Source of the DNA: BMS3Bbin07 sp036244995
GTDB lineage: Bacteria > Nitrospirota > Thermodesulfovibrionia > Thermodesulfovibrionales > JdFR-85
Assembly (NCBI GenBank): GCA_036244995.1
Contig: BTTF01000006.1
Coordinates: 1 to 43,649 of the forward strand
Length of the DNA: 43,649 nt
Reading direction: 5' to 3'
The notes below the pieces were generated by a model. That model had not been told where the DNA came from. It did no database searches and worked only from the letters and a program-made list of their open reading frames with translations. The stretch's first letter is position 1, and each line of letters opens with the position of its first letter. This document shows positions 25,437 through 34,150 of this stretch, one piece after another. The position numbers and the translations under genes are program-made.

Positions 25437-26219
25437 TTACATCTCCAGATAAGAGTGGGCGTATAGTGTCTTGCCCGTAATAACATCTATGGTCTTAACA
25501 GCCTCTATAACCTCTTTGGGGTCAGCAATAGCTGCAGTAAGCCCCTCATACATCAGAAGCGCAAGGAAGTATCTGTCAAGAATGTACCTCACTTCCTTCG
25601 GGCAACCATTGGATATATTGCTCAACCCGACAACTGTCTTCATTGGTGGGTCATTCAACTCCTGAAACATATTTATTGCCTTTATCACCTTTACTGCCTG
25701 TGCCTGCGTAGTAGCAATCTGCAGGACCAACGGGTCCAGATATAGATTCTCAAGGGGCACGCCATACTCCATCGCCCTTGCCATAATCTCTGCAGCAATA
25801 GCAGACCTCTCCTCCTCGTCCGCAGGCAGCCCGCCCTTGCCAACGGTCAGCCCAATAATAAGGCTATCGTACCTGGCGGCAAGTTCAAGCATGGGAAAAC
25901 GCTCAGGGTCATTGGAAGTGGAGTTAATCATGGGGGTACCGTAGTCGTTGTTGTGAACCTTGAGACCGGCCTCAACGGCTGCATAATTCGTGGTATCAAG
26001 ACATACAGGAAGTGAAACAGCCTCCTGAATGGTAGTAACCATCCATTCCATAAGCTCCTCACCACCATCCTCTGCAGGGCCGATATTGGCGTCAATCATA
26101 CCTGCACCGGAGTTATTCTGCGCAAGGGCAATCTCCTGAATCGGTCCCTTGTCCCGCTTCATCATGGCTTCCCTGACGCGCTTTGCAATTATACTAAGTT
26201 TTTCACCAATTATCAGCAT
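25437..26219 (-). CDS. acsE: Methyltetrahydrofolate:corrinoid/iron-sulfur protein methyltransferase
   Basis: A TIM-barrel pterin-binding methyltransferase of about 260 residues. Motifs known from the Moorella enzyme are visible: the DANIGP loop, LDTTN, the INSTS strand with the asparagine that contacts N5 of the folate, YLDPLVLQI and GLSNIS. It transfers the methyl group of 5-methyl-tetrahydrofolate to cobalt of AcsCD. An in-frame GTG at 26228 is touching its would-be ribosome-binding site, while the ATG at 26219 has GAGAGG eight bases upstream and gives the family's usual MLIIGE start. Confidence 0.95.
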   Translation of the reverse strand: MLIIGEKLSIIAKRVREAMMKRDKGPIQEIALAQNNSGAGMIDANIGPAEDGGEELMEWMVTTIQEAVSLPVCLDTTNYAAVEAGLKVHNNDYGTPMINSTSNDPERFPMLELAARYDSLIIGLTVGKGGLPADEEERSAIAAEIMARAMEYGVPLENLYLDPLVLQIATTQAQAVKVIKAINMFQELNDPPMKTVVGLSNISNGCPKEVRYILDRYFLALLMYEGLTAAIADPKEVIEAVKTIDVITGKTLYAHSYLEM

Positions 26220-26263
26220 GGCAGACACCTCTCAAAAATTTTTTATTTACTTGCTCTATAGGT

Positions 26264-26293
26264 CTTATATCAGGATATAACCAAAGTCTGCAA
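26264..26293 (-). promoter_or_regulatory. Possible sigma70-type promoter upstream of acsE
   Basis: On the minus strand, TTGCAG (26288-26293) is followed after 18 bases by TATAAG (26264-26269), about 36 bases before the acsE ATG. The surrounding 219-base gap after nfnB is strongly AT-rich and is the largest in the cluster. This could give acsEDCBA and the downstream genes their own start of transcription, separate from cooC-nfnAB. The boxes are only near-consensus. Confidence 0.35.
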
Positions 26294-26379
26294 CTTAAGT
26301 TATTAGCTTAAAAGTCTACCATAATATTAAAACAAAGGTAAAATAAAAAAATATTATATATCAATATTGTCAGACATAA

Positions 26380-26443
26380 GGATTCCCGACGCACTTCGCT
26401 TGCGGGAATGACAAATAACTGTACTTTATACACAGACTCTAAT
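26380..26443. repeat. Truncated copy of the 148-bp MITE, touching the nfnB stop codon
   Basis: These 64 bases match, in reverse orientation, the left half of the element at 40947-41094: the terminal ATTAGAGTCTGTGTATAAA, a TCATTCCCGC core and a CGGGAATCC end. The right half is missing. The terminal sequence supplies the TAG stop codon of nfnB (26439-26441), so the insertion set the present C-terminus of that protein. Confidence 0.75.
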
Positions 26444-27848
26444 CAATCCCCATTAGGTATTCATGTATTGATTTAGCTGCCTTCCTTCCGGCACCCATTG
26501 CAGAAATAACCGTCGCAGAACCTGTAACAATATCACCCCCTGCATAGACACCTCTTTTGCCGGTTCGACCCGTCTCCTCATCAACAATAATGTACCCCCG
26601 TTTATTAACCGAAAGCTGCTGCGTACTTTGAGGAACAAGAGGATTAGCATTAGTACCAACCGCCATAATTACAACATCAACAGGCATAAGAAACTCTGAA
26701 CCTTTTACCGGCTCAGGACGCCTTCTTCCTGATTCATCAATCTCGCAGAGATCCATCCTGATACATTCAACAGCACTTACCCAACCGTCTCTGCCTATTA
26801 TCTTCACGGGCTTTGTACATAATTCAAATCTTGCTCCCTCTTCCTTTGCATGATGAACCTCCTCCTCTCTTGCAGGAAGCTCAACCATGGAACGCCGATA
26901 AATTACTACGGCATCCTTTGCCCCTATACGAATGGCTGTCCTGAGTGCATCCATTGCAACGTTGCCACCACCAACTACGGCTACTCTATTACCTTTTTTA
27001 ATCGGCGTGTCATATTCAGGAAACTCATAGGCCCTCATCAGGTTTACACGTGTTAAAAATTCATTGGCTGAATAAACCCCGTTAAGATTTTCACCTTCAA
27101 TACCCATAAACCTTGGAAACCCTGCCCCTGTTCCAATAAAACAGGCATCAAAATCCTCCATTATCCCGTCAACTGTAACAAGCTTCCCAACGACTGCATT
27201 TGTAATAATCTCAACACCCATATCCCTTAAAGATTGTATTTCACGGGCGACTATCTTCTTGGGCAGACGAAATTCCGGAATACCATAAAGCAAGACACCG
27301 CCTGGTTCGTGGAGCGCCTCAAATATCGTAACTTTATATCCAAGGCCGGCAAGCTCATATGCGCAGCTTAATCCCGATGGTCCACTACCCACAATTGCAA
27401 CCCTCTTCCCGGTTGATACAGGCAGTTCTGAAAGTGACCTCCGGCAATATTTCATTTCCCGGTCAGCAGCAAATCTTTCCAGACGGCCTATAGCTACAGG
27501 TTCATATTTTTTACCTAATGTACAAGACTTTTCGCATTGGTCTTCCTGGGGACAGACCCGCCCGCAAACTCCAGGCAGAAGATTTACCTCTTTAATTTTA
27601 TCAATGGCCTCCTTGAACTTTCCTTCCTTGATAGCCCTGATAAATTGAGGAACAGGTACATGAACAGGGCATCCCTCAATGCATTGCGGCCTTGAACAGT
27701 TCAGGCACCTCTTAGCCTCTTTAATAGCCATATCTTCAGTATAACCAAGAGAGACTTCGTTAAAGTTTGAACGCCTCTCCATCGGGTCCTGTTCTCTGAC
27801 AGGCATTCTATGAGGTATAATTTTTGGTTTTTTCTTTTTCCTGTCCAT
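26439..27848 (-). CDS. nfnB: NfnB/GltD-like NADPH-binding flavoprotein subunit of a bifurcating transhydrogenase
   Basis: About 469 residues. N-terminal cysteine clusters (CLNCSRPQCIEGC, GRVCPQEDQCEKSC) bind two [4Fe-4S] centres. An FAD dinucleotide fold (VAIVGSGPSGLS) and an NADPH fold (VAVVGGGNVAMDALRT) follow. With the preceding gene it forms NADH-dependent reduced ferredoxin:NADP+ oxidoreductase (NfnAB, related to SudAB), which couples exergonic and endergonic hydride transfer. A lone GltD-like glutamate synthase small subunit is unlikely because the NfnA partner is adjacent. The ATG at 27848 fits the AAGGA ribosome-binding site better than the one at 27854. The stop codon lies inside a MITE end. 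Confidence 0.9.
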   Translation of the reverse strand: MDRKKKKPKIIPHRMPVREQDPMERRSNFNEVSLGYTEDMAIKEAKRCLNCSRPQCIEGCPVHVPVPQFIRAIKEGKFKEAIDKIKEVNLLPGVCGRVCPQEDQCEKSCTLGKKYEPVAIGRLERFAADREMKYCRRSLSELPVSTGKRVAIVGSGPSGLSCAYELAGLGYKVTIFEALHEPGGVLLYGIPEFRLPKKIVAREIQSLRDMGVEIITNAVVGKLVTVDGIMEDFDACFIGTGAGFPRFMGIEGENLNGVYSANEFLTRVNLMRAYEFPEYDTPIKKGNRVAVVGGGNVAMDALRTAIRIGAKDAVVIYRRSMVELPAREEEVHHAKEEGARFELCTKPVKIIGRDGWVSAVECIRMDLCEIDESGRRRPEPVKGSEFLMPVDVVIMAVGTNANPLVPQSTQQLSVNKRGYIIVDEETGRTGKRGVYAGGDIVTGSATVISAMGAGRKAAKSIHEYLMGID

Positions 27849-27950
27849 TTTCATTCCTTTTTTTTTAACTCAAATTACGGAAAGGTATGTGTTGTCCTTT
27901 CCCCTGGTTTTTATATAACTTCTGACATTCTTCATCCATAACCAATCAGC

Positions 27951-28802
27951 TCAGCACTCTTTAACGAGCAGGTGTGCGTGACGCCTTTTCCATGCATCGA
28001 ATGACTCCTGTTCCTCGTGGACATACATCTTCTGGCGATTCATTAACAACTCCCAGTCAATCCGGTTCCCGTCAAACTCCGGTCCATCAGTACAGGCAAA
28101 CCTGGTCTCACCCCCCACTGTTACACGACAACATCCACACATACCGGTGCCATCTATCATAACAGGGTTTAAGCTGACAATGGTTTTAACACTAAAGGGC
28201 CTTGTCGTTTCGCAAACAAATTTCATCATAATAGCAGGACCAATAGCCATAACCAGCTCAGCTCCATTCTGTGCCAGCTCTTCCCGGACAACCATAGTCA
28301 CCACACCCTTAACGCCTTTACTCCCGTCATCAGTTGTAATGAGTACCCTGTCACTCACCTGCCTCATTTCTTCCTCATAAATTAATAAATCCTTACTTCT
28401 TGCCCCAATAATTGTTACAACTTCATTTTTAGCAGCCTTAAATTCCCTTGCAATCGGATAGAGTGGAGCAACGCCAAAACCACCACCAACGAGAATAACC
28501 CGGCCAAGTTTTTCAATATGCGTTGGTTGACCCAACGGTCCGCAGAGGTCTAATATTTCATCCCCTGCTTTTAACGTTGACATCTCGCTTGTGGTCTTAC
28601 CTACTGCCATGACTATCAAGCTAATCGTTCCTTCTTCAGGATTAATGTCTGCCAATGAGAGGGGAATACGTTCACCCTTTTCATGGAGACGAATTATCAC
28701 AAATTGTCCCGGTTTTGCAATTTTAGATAATAAGGGCGATTCAATTTTATAATAAAAGACGTCAGGGGAACGGACTAATTTTTTCTCCAATATCCTGGAC
28801 AT
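27951..28802 (-). CDS. nfnA: NfnA-like FAD/[2Fe-2S] subunit of a bifurcating transhydrogenase
   Basis: A 283-residue ferredoxin-reductase-fold protein: an FAD motif (RIPLSLAD, about 50-57), a glycine-rich NAD(H) motif (LVGGGFGVAPLYPIA), and a C-terminal [2Fe-2S] cysteine motif (MCGCCRV...FACTDGPEFDG). This is the layout of NfnA/SudB and of the dihydroorotate dehydrogenase electron-transfer subunit. The adjacent nfnB gene decides for NfnA. AAGGAGG lies before the ATG, and the gene begins 48 bases after cooC. Confidence 0.9.
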   Translation of the reverse strand: MSRILEKKLVRSPDVFYYKIESPLLSKIAKPGQFVIIRLHEKGERIPLSLADINPEEGTISLIVMAVGKTTSEMSTLKAGDEILDLCGPLGQPTHIEKLGRVILVGGGFGVAPLYPIAREFKAAKNEVVTIIGARSKDLLIYEEEMRQVSDRVLITTDDGSKGVKGVVTMVVREELAQNGAELVMAIGPAIMMKFVCETTRPFSVKTIVSLNPVMIDGTGMCGCCRVTVGGETRFACTDGPEFDGNRIDWELLMNRQKMYVHEEQESFDAWKRRHAHLLVKEC

Positions 28803-28850
28803 ATTGCCCTCCTTAAATTTATTAATTTTCGGACCCGGCGATAAAAAGGC

Positions 28851-29618
28851 TTAAGGAACATGCAGGGTATCGAGTATGTCAAATAGTGATATTACAGACG
28901 GGGACTGCTGAGGAAGTTCATAAAGAGGCCTGCCCTTCAGGTCATACTCAAATATATTCGGGTCATCCGGAATTGTACCGGCAAGGTATAAACCTGCGTC
29001 AACAGCAATTCCTTCGAGGGCTTCCCTCTCATTTCCGGAGATGCGGTTTATTATCAACACCCTTTTCTCAATATCAAGTTTCAGCTCATCCACAAGGTCG
29101 CTGATCCTCCCTGCAGTCTGAATTCCTCTGACAGTCGGGTCACTCACTATCAGCAGGAGGTTCACTTTATGTGTGGTCTTCCTGCTGAGGTGCTCCATAC
29201 CCGCCTCATTGTCAATCACCACATAGGGATAGCGCTCTGCAAGGATGTCCGTATATTTTCTGATAATATTATTGGCTGCGCAATAACAGCCCGGCCCTTC
29301 AGGCCTGCCCATTACCAACAGATCAAAACCCTTTGCCTCTATCAGGGCCTGATTAATCTGGTATTCAAAGAGCTCATCCATGCTCATCCCCCCCGGTCTT
29401 TCACTACCCGAACGTATGGTCTCAAGTGAGGACTCCCTCAGTTGTCCCACAGAGGCATGAACCTTTATGCCAAGCGCTTCATTCAGGCATGCATTACTGT
29501 CGGCATCAACTGCAAGCACAGGCCCCCGCCTCTTCTCAACAAGATACCTCACCGTCAGTCCTGCTATACTCGTCTTTCCTGTACCGCCTTTACCTGCAAG
29601 AGCTATCAAAAACGACAT
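28851..29618 (-). CDS. cooC: CODH nickel-insertion ATPase
   Basis: A 255-residue MinD/ParA-type ATPase. The deviant Walker A loop GKGGTGKT (9-16), the VDADSN motif and the C111-x-C113 metal-binding pair typical of CooC are all present. CooC dimers bind nickel and ATP and help mature the Ni-Fe-S C-cluster of CODH (AcsA here) and possibly the A-cluster of AcsB. Its place at the head of the cluster fits that role. A GGAGAG ribosome-binding site precedes the ATG, 30 bases after the M1/ChaN gene. Confidence 0.93.
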   Translation of the reverse strand: MSFLIALAGKGGTGKTSIAGLTVRYLVEKRRGPVLAVDADSNACLNEALGIKVHASVGQLRESSLETIRSGSERPGGMSMDELFEYQINQALIEAKGFDLLVMGRPEGPGCYCAANNIIRKYTDILAERYPYVVIDNEAGMEHLSRKTTHKVNLLLIVSDPTVRGIQTAGRISDLVDELKLDIEKRVLIINRISGNEREALEGIAVDAGLYLAGTIPDDPNIFEYDLKGRPLYELPQQSPSVISLFDILDTLHVP

Positions 29619-29648
29619 ACAATCTCTCCTTCGTATTCTTTTAAAAGA

Positions 29649-32600
29649 TTAAAAAACCACATCAAATCCCATCTCCTTCATACCCAAAAGAAACCGCCTC
29701 CGCTTCACCTTTATCTTTACTTTATCTCCGGGCTTCCTGTCAAGAAGCGCAATCCTTATATCAGATATATCCGAAACAACCTTATCACCGACAGCCGTTA
29801 TTATATCACCCACTTTAAGACCTGCCTTTTCGGCAACCCCTCCCTTCATGACCTTCTCAATAACAACTCCTTTCTTCTGATCCTTGAGAAAGACCATCAG
29901 CCGTGCACTCTCCGGGGGTTCAATCCGCTTTGGAAACAGGACAAAATCTGCAATCCCCCGGTCAAACCCCTCCCCCCCGTAATTAAGGATAACCGTCGGA
30001 CGTTCCCTGGTCAACCGCCTTACCCTGTCCGGTATTCCCCATGAGTGCCGGACATGCCCGTTTCCGGCAAGGACTACAATCTGCTTATCGGGATATTTTT
30101 TCAGTGTATCTGCAATACTGTGAGCCATGGTCTCATCCCACAGGATCTGCGACTGAACGAAATTCTCAAAATTCCTCTTCCGGTTATTGTCGTGTTGGGA
30201 AAAGACTTTTCCGAGGTATTCCCTGTACCGTTGGTTCGTCATATCCATATCCCGAGGTATTTCGGCATATTCATCTTTAGAAAGCGAGTCAATTCCATTT
30301 TCCGAGACCTTTTTAATAATCTCTTTCCTGATATTCAGCGCTATTACCGGAATGCGGTTGGCACGTGCGTACTGGAGAATATCCCTGTAGAGGTTGTAAT
30401 CAAATACCCATCTTTTAAAATACTCCGTCTTCTTAAGGAACTCTCCCTCGGTTATCCCGCCCTGAATGTATTGATCTATGTACTTTTGAAAGGGCCGTTG
30501 AAACATCTCCATACCGATAACCAATTTTCTGCCGTCCCTGTATAACCTCCTGATAATTTCATACTGTACTACGTGGTCCTCATATGCAGTATGCATCTCT
30601 CCTACGAAAATCACCCTGCTATCCCTAACCTTGCGTATCACAGCGTCAAGCCCCGTGGTATCCGCAGTCTCTACAGCATCAAGCCGGAGTGTCAGGTCCA
30701 CAAAAATACCCTTCCCTGAATCAGCGGTCTTTTTAAGGATGTTCCTGCCGTTTTCAAAGACAAGGAGGGAATAATTCCCGTATCTGAATATCTTTCTGAA
30801 GGCCGTGTTTACCTCTTCCCGGTCTTTTGCATTAAAGACCACTGCAACCCTTCCCGTATTCAGGGGGTTTTTATAAACCTTTACAACAAATCCTCCATCA
30901 GGGAGGGGTTTGTCTGCAAAAAGACGCCTGTAAATCCTGTTTTTGACAGACATTATCAGGATGGAATGTCCCTCTATCTCCTTATCAGTAACCTCTTTCT
31001 CACCCCTTACAGTATATCCCTGCTCTTTAAAAAAGGCTGCAGCATCCTTATAAACCCCCTTTTCATCCTCAGGCACAATAACGACACTGCCCTTTCTCCC
31101 GGTAAAGGCAGATACCACCGGCGGCACCTCGCTCTCTGCAAGTTTTCTCATGGTGTCATAATTCTCATCAAGGAATATCCTGAGGGGTCTTGCTGAAAAT
31201 GCCCTTTCATAGTGCTGGTCTGCCTTATCGACCCTGATAATAAACCTCTCCTCCCCCGCTGCTGTCTCAACCCTTGCAGGAAGATCAAATACAAAGGGGG
31301 CACCGTCCTGAACAATATTGAGCCTCAGGAGATACTTGCCGTCTCTGAAAACAACCAGTGCATCCTTTACATCAAATGAGGGCACACCCTTTCTGTCGAT
31401 CCACTGCTCGAAAAACTCTTTTAATTCAAGCCCGCTTGAGGATGCAAGGGAATCCCTGATGTCATCCCATGTGGCTTCCCTGTATTTACTGGATTCAATA
31501 AACTCCCTGAGGCCCTTGAAAAAAGCATCGTCTCCAAGTCTCTTTCTCAACATATGAAAGACCATTGCCGACTTGCCATAGCCTATAGTCATCGAGGCAA
31601 AATCCTCACGGCTGGTAAAATCCTTCAGGGCAATCTCATCACCTGCAGACACATAGTTCATGTAATCAACCATAATCTTCTTCCTGTACTCCGCCCCTTC
31701 ACCTTTGAGCTCCTTATACCAATGGTCTGACAGATATGTTGTAAGTCCCTCCGACCAGTTGCCTGATTTGTAATCAACATAAACATAATTGCCGAACCAC
31801 TGGTGGAGTATCTCATGACCAAGAGACGTCTTGACTATAAAGGGCAGCCGGATAACCTTTGAGCCAAGCAGTGTATATGTGGGAAAAGAGTAGCCCGTCT
31901 GAAAAATGTTCTCGACAATGGAGAAATTTTTATAGGGAAATGCCCCAAGCATGGATTTATAGAGTTTTAAATATCTCCTTGTATTTTCAATATAGGAGGC
32001 GGCAAGTCCTTCATCCTCCGAAAACAGATAGGTCTTTATCGAAACACCCTGAAACTGCTCTTCCTGCACCCGGTATTTTCCGGCAACAAGGGTTATCCCG
32101 GCAAGTGGATGGGGGAAGTCAAAGCTTATGGTCTTAATATCACGGTCAACAGAGACAGTGGTAGCCCCGGATTCCGATATAGCCTCAAAGTCTTTCGGGA
32201 CCTCCACGGTCAGACTGTAAATAAAGTCTCCCTTAATCTCGGGGTACCATTGCTGCAGCAGCATAACACCCGTGGTATCCACTACATTGCCGTCCGCTAC
32301 ACCGGGATTGACGGCGGATTCTTCCTCTACCTTGGGTTTAAATACAGCGCTGTATTCAAACTCAACTAACCTCTCCCCTTTTCCTGCCTCAAGGGCCTTC
32401 AGGGCACCCTCTCCAAACTCATATTTCTTACCATTTATCCTGAATACCTTTATGTTGAGCCCGGCTGTCCGGAGGTTCAACTTCATGCCTTCCGGCACTG
32501 TAACCTTCGCCCGTCCCTCAATAGAATTGCTTTCCGGCAAAACCCTGACCTTAAGCTCATACAAGGGTATTTCAGAGGCAGAAGTGTTATTGCAGGACAT

Positions 32601-32651
32601 AATCACGGCAATAAAGAATAACGCCGTAACAAATCGCATATATATCATCAT
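29649..32651 (-). CDS. Exported M1-type peptidase / ChaN / PDZ three-domain fusion
   Basis: A 1000-residue exported protein. The signal peptide ends in VIMSC, so C20 may be lipidated; cleavage after the later TSA is an alternative. Residues about 30-520 resemble M1 aminopeptidases, with H279-E280-x-x-H283 and E301 (17 residues between, one fewer than usual); a clear GxMEN motif was not seen. About 670-910 is a ChaN-like domain (FVGEMHTAYEDH, GMEMFQRP, VVLAGNGHVRHSWGIP), a family linked to haem or iron binding. A PDZ domain (about 915-985) follows, as in membrane-tethered proteases. It is the first gene before cooC with only 30 bases between, but a link to metal supply is speculative. Confidence 0.8.
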   Translation of the reverse strand: MMIYMRFVTALFFIAVIMSCNNTSASEIPLYELKVRVLPESNSIEGRAKVTVPEGMKLNLRTAGLNIKVFRINGKKYEFGEGALKALEAGKGERLVEFEYSAVFKPKVEEESAVNPGVADGNVVDTTGVMLLQQWYPEIKGDFIYSLTVEVPKDFEAISESGATTVSVDRDIKTISFDFPHPLAGITLVAGKYRVQEEQFQGVSIKTYLFSEDEGLAASYIENTRRYLKLYKSMLGAFPYKNFSIVENIFQTGYSFPTYTLLGSKVIRLPFIVKTSLGHEILHQWFGNYVYVDYKSGNWSEGLTTYLSDHWYKELKGEGAEYRKKIMVDYMNYVSAGDEIALKDFTSREDFASMTIGYGKSAMVFHMLRKRLGDDAFFKGLREFIESSKYREATWDDIRDSLASSSGLELKEFFEQWIDRKGVPSFDVKDALVVFRDGKYLLRLNIVQDGAPFVFDLPARVETAAGEERFIIRVDKADQHYERAFSARPLRIFLDENYDTMRKLAESEVPPVVSAFTGRKGSVVIVPEDEKGVYKDAAAFFKEQGYTVRGEKEVTDKEIEGHSILIMSVKNRIYRRLFADKPLPDGGFVVKVYKNPLNTGRVAVVFNAKDREEVNTAFRKIFRYGNYSLLVFENGRNILKKTADSGKGIFVDLTLRLDAVETADTTGLDAVIRKVRDSRVIFVGEMHTAYEDHVVQYEIIRRLYRDGRKLVIGMEMFQRPFQKYIDQYIQGGITEGEFLKKTEYFKRWVFDYNLYRDILQYARANRIPVIALNIRKEIIKKVSENGIDSLSKDEYAEIPRDMDMTNQRYREYLGKVFSQHDNNRKRNFENFVQSQILWDETMAHSIADTLKKYPDKQIVVLAGNGHVRHSWGIPDRVRRLTRERPTVILNYGGEGFDRGIADFVLFPKRIEPPESARLMVFLKDQKKGVVIEKVMKGGVAEKAGLKVGDIITAVGDKVVSDISDIRIALLDRKPGDKVKIKVKRRRFLLGMKEMGFDVVF

Positions 32652-32693
32652 TAAAAATCTCCTGTATACTTAAACTAACTCACCAAAGAGTTC

Positions 32694-32750
32694 ACAGAGA
32701 AAATACAAAAAAGAAAACTATAAAGATATTTTAGTTCTTTAACCTCTGTG
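32694..32750. repeat. CACAGAG/CTCTGTG imperfect palindrome
   Basis: CACAGAG at 32694-32700 is repeated inverted as CTCTGTG at 32744-32750 around an AT-rich loop, a wording also found at 40852-40913. Together with the next element it fills the 461-base gap between ruvB and the M1/ChaN gene. The remaining 33034-33113 shows an ATCCTGTTAATCCTGTC motif but no gene. Confidence 0.4.
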
Positions 32751-32761
32751 GCTGTGCAGTA

Positions 32762-33033
32762 TTATTAACCCGGCAACTATTCAGAAAGACATGTTTGTCT
32801 GCCATGTCAACACTTAACCGGCAAAAACATGCTCTTTACACACCCCCTACCCCCTCTTTTTAGAGGGGAGAGTACATGCTTCCTGCTTTCTCATTGCTGT
32901 TTATCAGCTTGCACGCCGTTCCCTATCCCCATTCCGCCCCTTATCTGTAAATCCTCTGCTTTCCCCGCTATCAAGAGGGGATTAAGGGGTGTGTTCCTTT
33001 TAAAAACTCTGCTTCTATTTGCCGGTTTATTAA
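32762..33033. repeat. 272-bp MITE-like element, copy A
   Basis: The ends are imperfect inverted repeats: TTATTAACCCGGCAACTA on the left and the complement of TTAATAAACCGGCAAATA on the right. Inside, ACACACCCCC...CCCTCTTTTTAGAGGGG pairs with TCAAGAGGGGATTAAGGGGT. The end segments of about 100 and 65 bases match copy B at 34184-34456 closely in the same orientation, while the middle differs. No protein of its own. It lies 80 bases beyond the ruvB stop. Confidence 0.75.
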
Positions 33034-33113
33034 TCCTTTTTTATCCTGTTAATCCTGTCTAAAATTCTCTATGCTTGTCTGTTTGTTCTTAGCAAGAAGT
33101 GTTCGAATGATGA

Positions 33114-34130
33114 TCAGAACAGCCGGTTGGGAACATTTATTTTCAGGTGTTCGTAGGCGCCACGGGTGGCAAGCCTGCCCCTTGGTGTCCGTTCAATCAA
33201 ACCCTCCTGAAGGAGAAAGGGTTCATAAACATCCTCTATCGTCTCCTTATCCTCCCTCACAGAGGCTGCAAGGGTGTCCACACCTACGGGGCCACCGGCA
33301 TATTTTTCAATAATTGTAAGCAGGAGTTTCCTGTCCATATCATCAAGCCCCCTGTCATCCACATCCATGGCCTCAAGTGCATACCTCGCTATCTCGATCC
33401 CGATCGTGCCGTCACCTTTGACCTGGGCAAAGTCCCTCACCCTCCTCAGGAGCCTGTTTGCAATCCTCGGCGTCCCTCTTGAACGGCGGGCAACCTCAAT
33501 GGCCGCATCTTCGGCTATATGGACATCAAGGATGGCTGAGGAACGCTTGACCACCCTTACAAGCTCTTCAGGCATGTAGTATTCAAGCCTCACAATTACA
33601 CCAAACCGGTCCCTGAGTGGAAAAGTCAGCAGCCCTGTGCGGGTAGTGGCGCCAACAAGTGTGAAATGAGGCAGGTTTACCTTGAGTGAACGGGCATTGG
33701 GGCCCTGTCCGATTATAATATCCAGGTGAAAATCCTCCATGGCAGGATACAGTACCTCTTCAACAATCCTGGGCATCCTGTGTATCTCGTCAATAAAGAG
33801 GATATCCTGATCCGAAAGGTTTGTAAGTATTGCTGCAAGGTCTCCCTGCCTCTCGAGCACCGGCCCTGATGTGGTCTTTAGGCTTACTCCAAGCTCATTG
33901 GAGATGATATGTGCAAGTGTGGTCTTTCCAAGCCCCGGCGGGCCATAGAAGAGAACATGGTCAAGCGCCTCTCCGCGGTGTCTTGCTGCCTGAATATAAA
34001 CACGAAGGTTATCCTTTAACCGCTCCTGCCCTATAAACTCTTCAAAACTCCTGGGCCTTAAGGTCACATCCAGGAGCAGATCGTCCTGTGATACCTCAGG
34101 CTCAACCTCTCTTTCATCCGTTTCTTTCAG
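33114..34130 (-). CDS. ruvB: Holliday junction branch-migration ATPase RuvB, probable CTG start
   Basis: An AAA+ motor that drives Holliday junction branch migration with RuvA. Walker A (GPPGLGKTTLAH), Walker B (LFIDEIH), sensor 1 (GATTRTG), the arginine-finger region (PLRDRFG) and the C-terminal winged helix (RTPRGRLATRGAYEHL) are intact. Starting at the first standard codon, GTG 34067, would drop about 21 residues; the in-frame upstream codons encode ETDEREVEPEVSQDDLLL, a typical RuvB N-terminus. No ATG, GTG or TTG occurs before an in-frame stop at 34167-34169. A CTG at 34128-34130 lies five bases after GGAGG and gives 338 residues, the normal length. Confidence 0.9.
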   Translation of the reverse strand: MKETDEREVEPEVSQDDLLLDVTLRPRSFEEFIGQERLKDNLRVYIQAARHRGEALDHVLFYGPPGLGKTTLAHIISNELGVSLKTTSGPVLERQGDLAAILTNLSDQDILFIDEIHRMPRIVEEVLYPAMEDFHLDIIIGQGPNARSLKVNLPHFTLVGATTRTGLLTFPLRDRFGVIVRLEYYMPEELVRVVKRSSAILDVHIAEDAAIEVARRSRGTPRIANRLLRRVRDFAQVKGDGTIGIEIARYALEAMDVDDRGLDDMDRKLLLTIIEKYAGGPVGVDTLAASVREDKETIEDVYEPFLLQEGLIERTPRGRLATRGAYEHLKINVPNRLF

Positions 34131-34150
34131 ACTTACCTCCCGATCTGATC

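Noticed and set aside
26439..27848. Glutamate synthase small subunit (GltD)
   Set aside because: The sequence is GltD-like, but an NfnA partner is directly upstream and no glutamate synthase large subunit is present.
32829..33062. A 77-codon plus-strand frame beginning MLFTHPLPPLFRGE
   Set aside because: It lies inside MITE-like copy A and only translates the repeat; no ribosome-binding site and no support beyond length.
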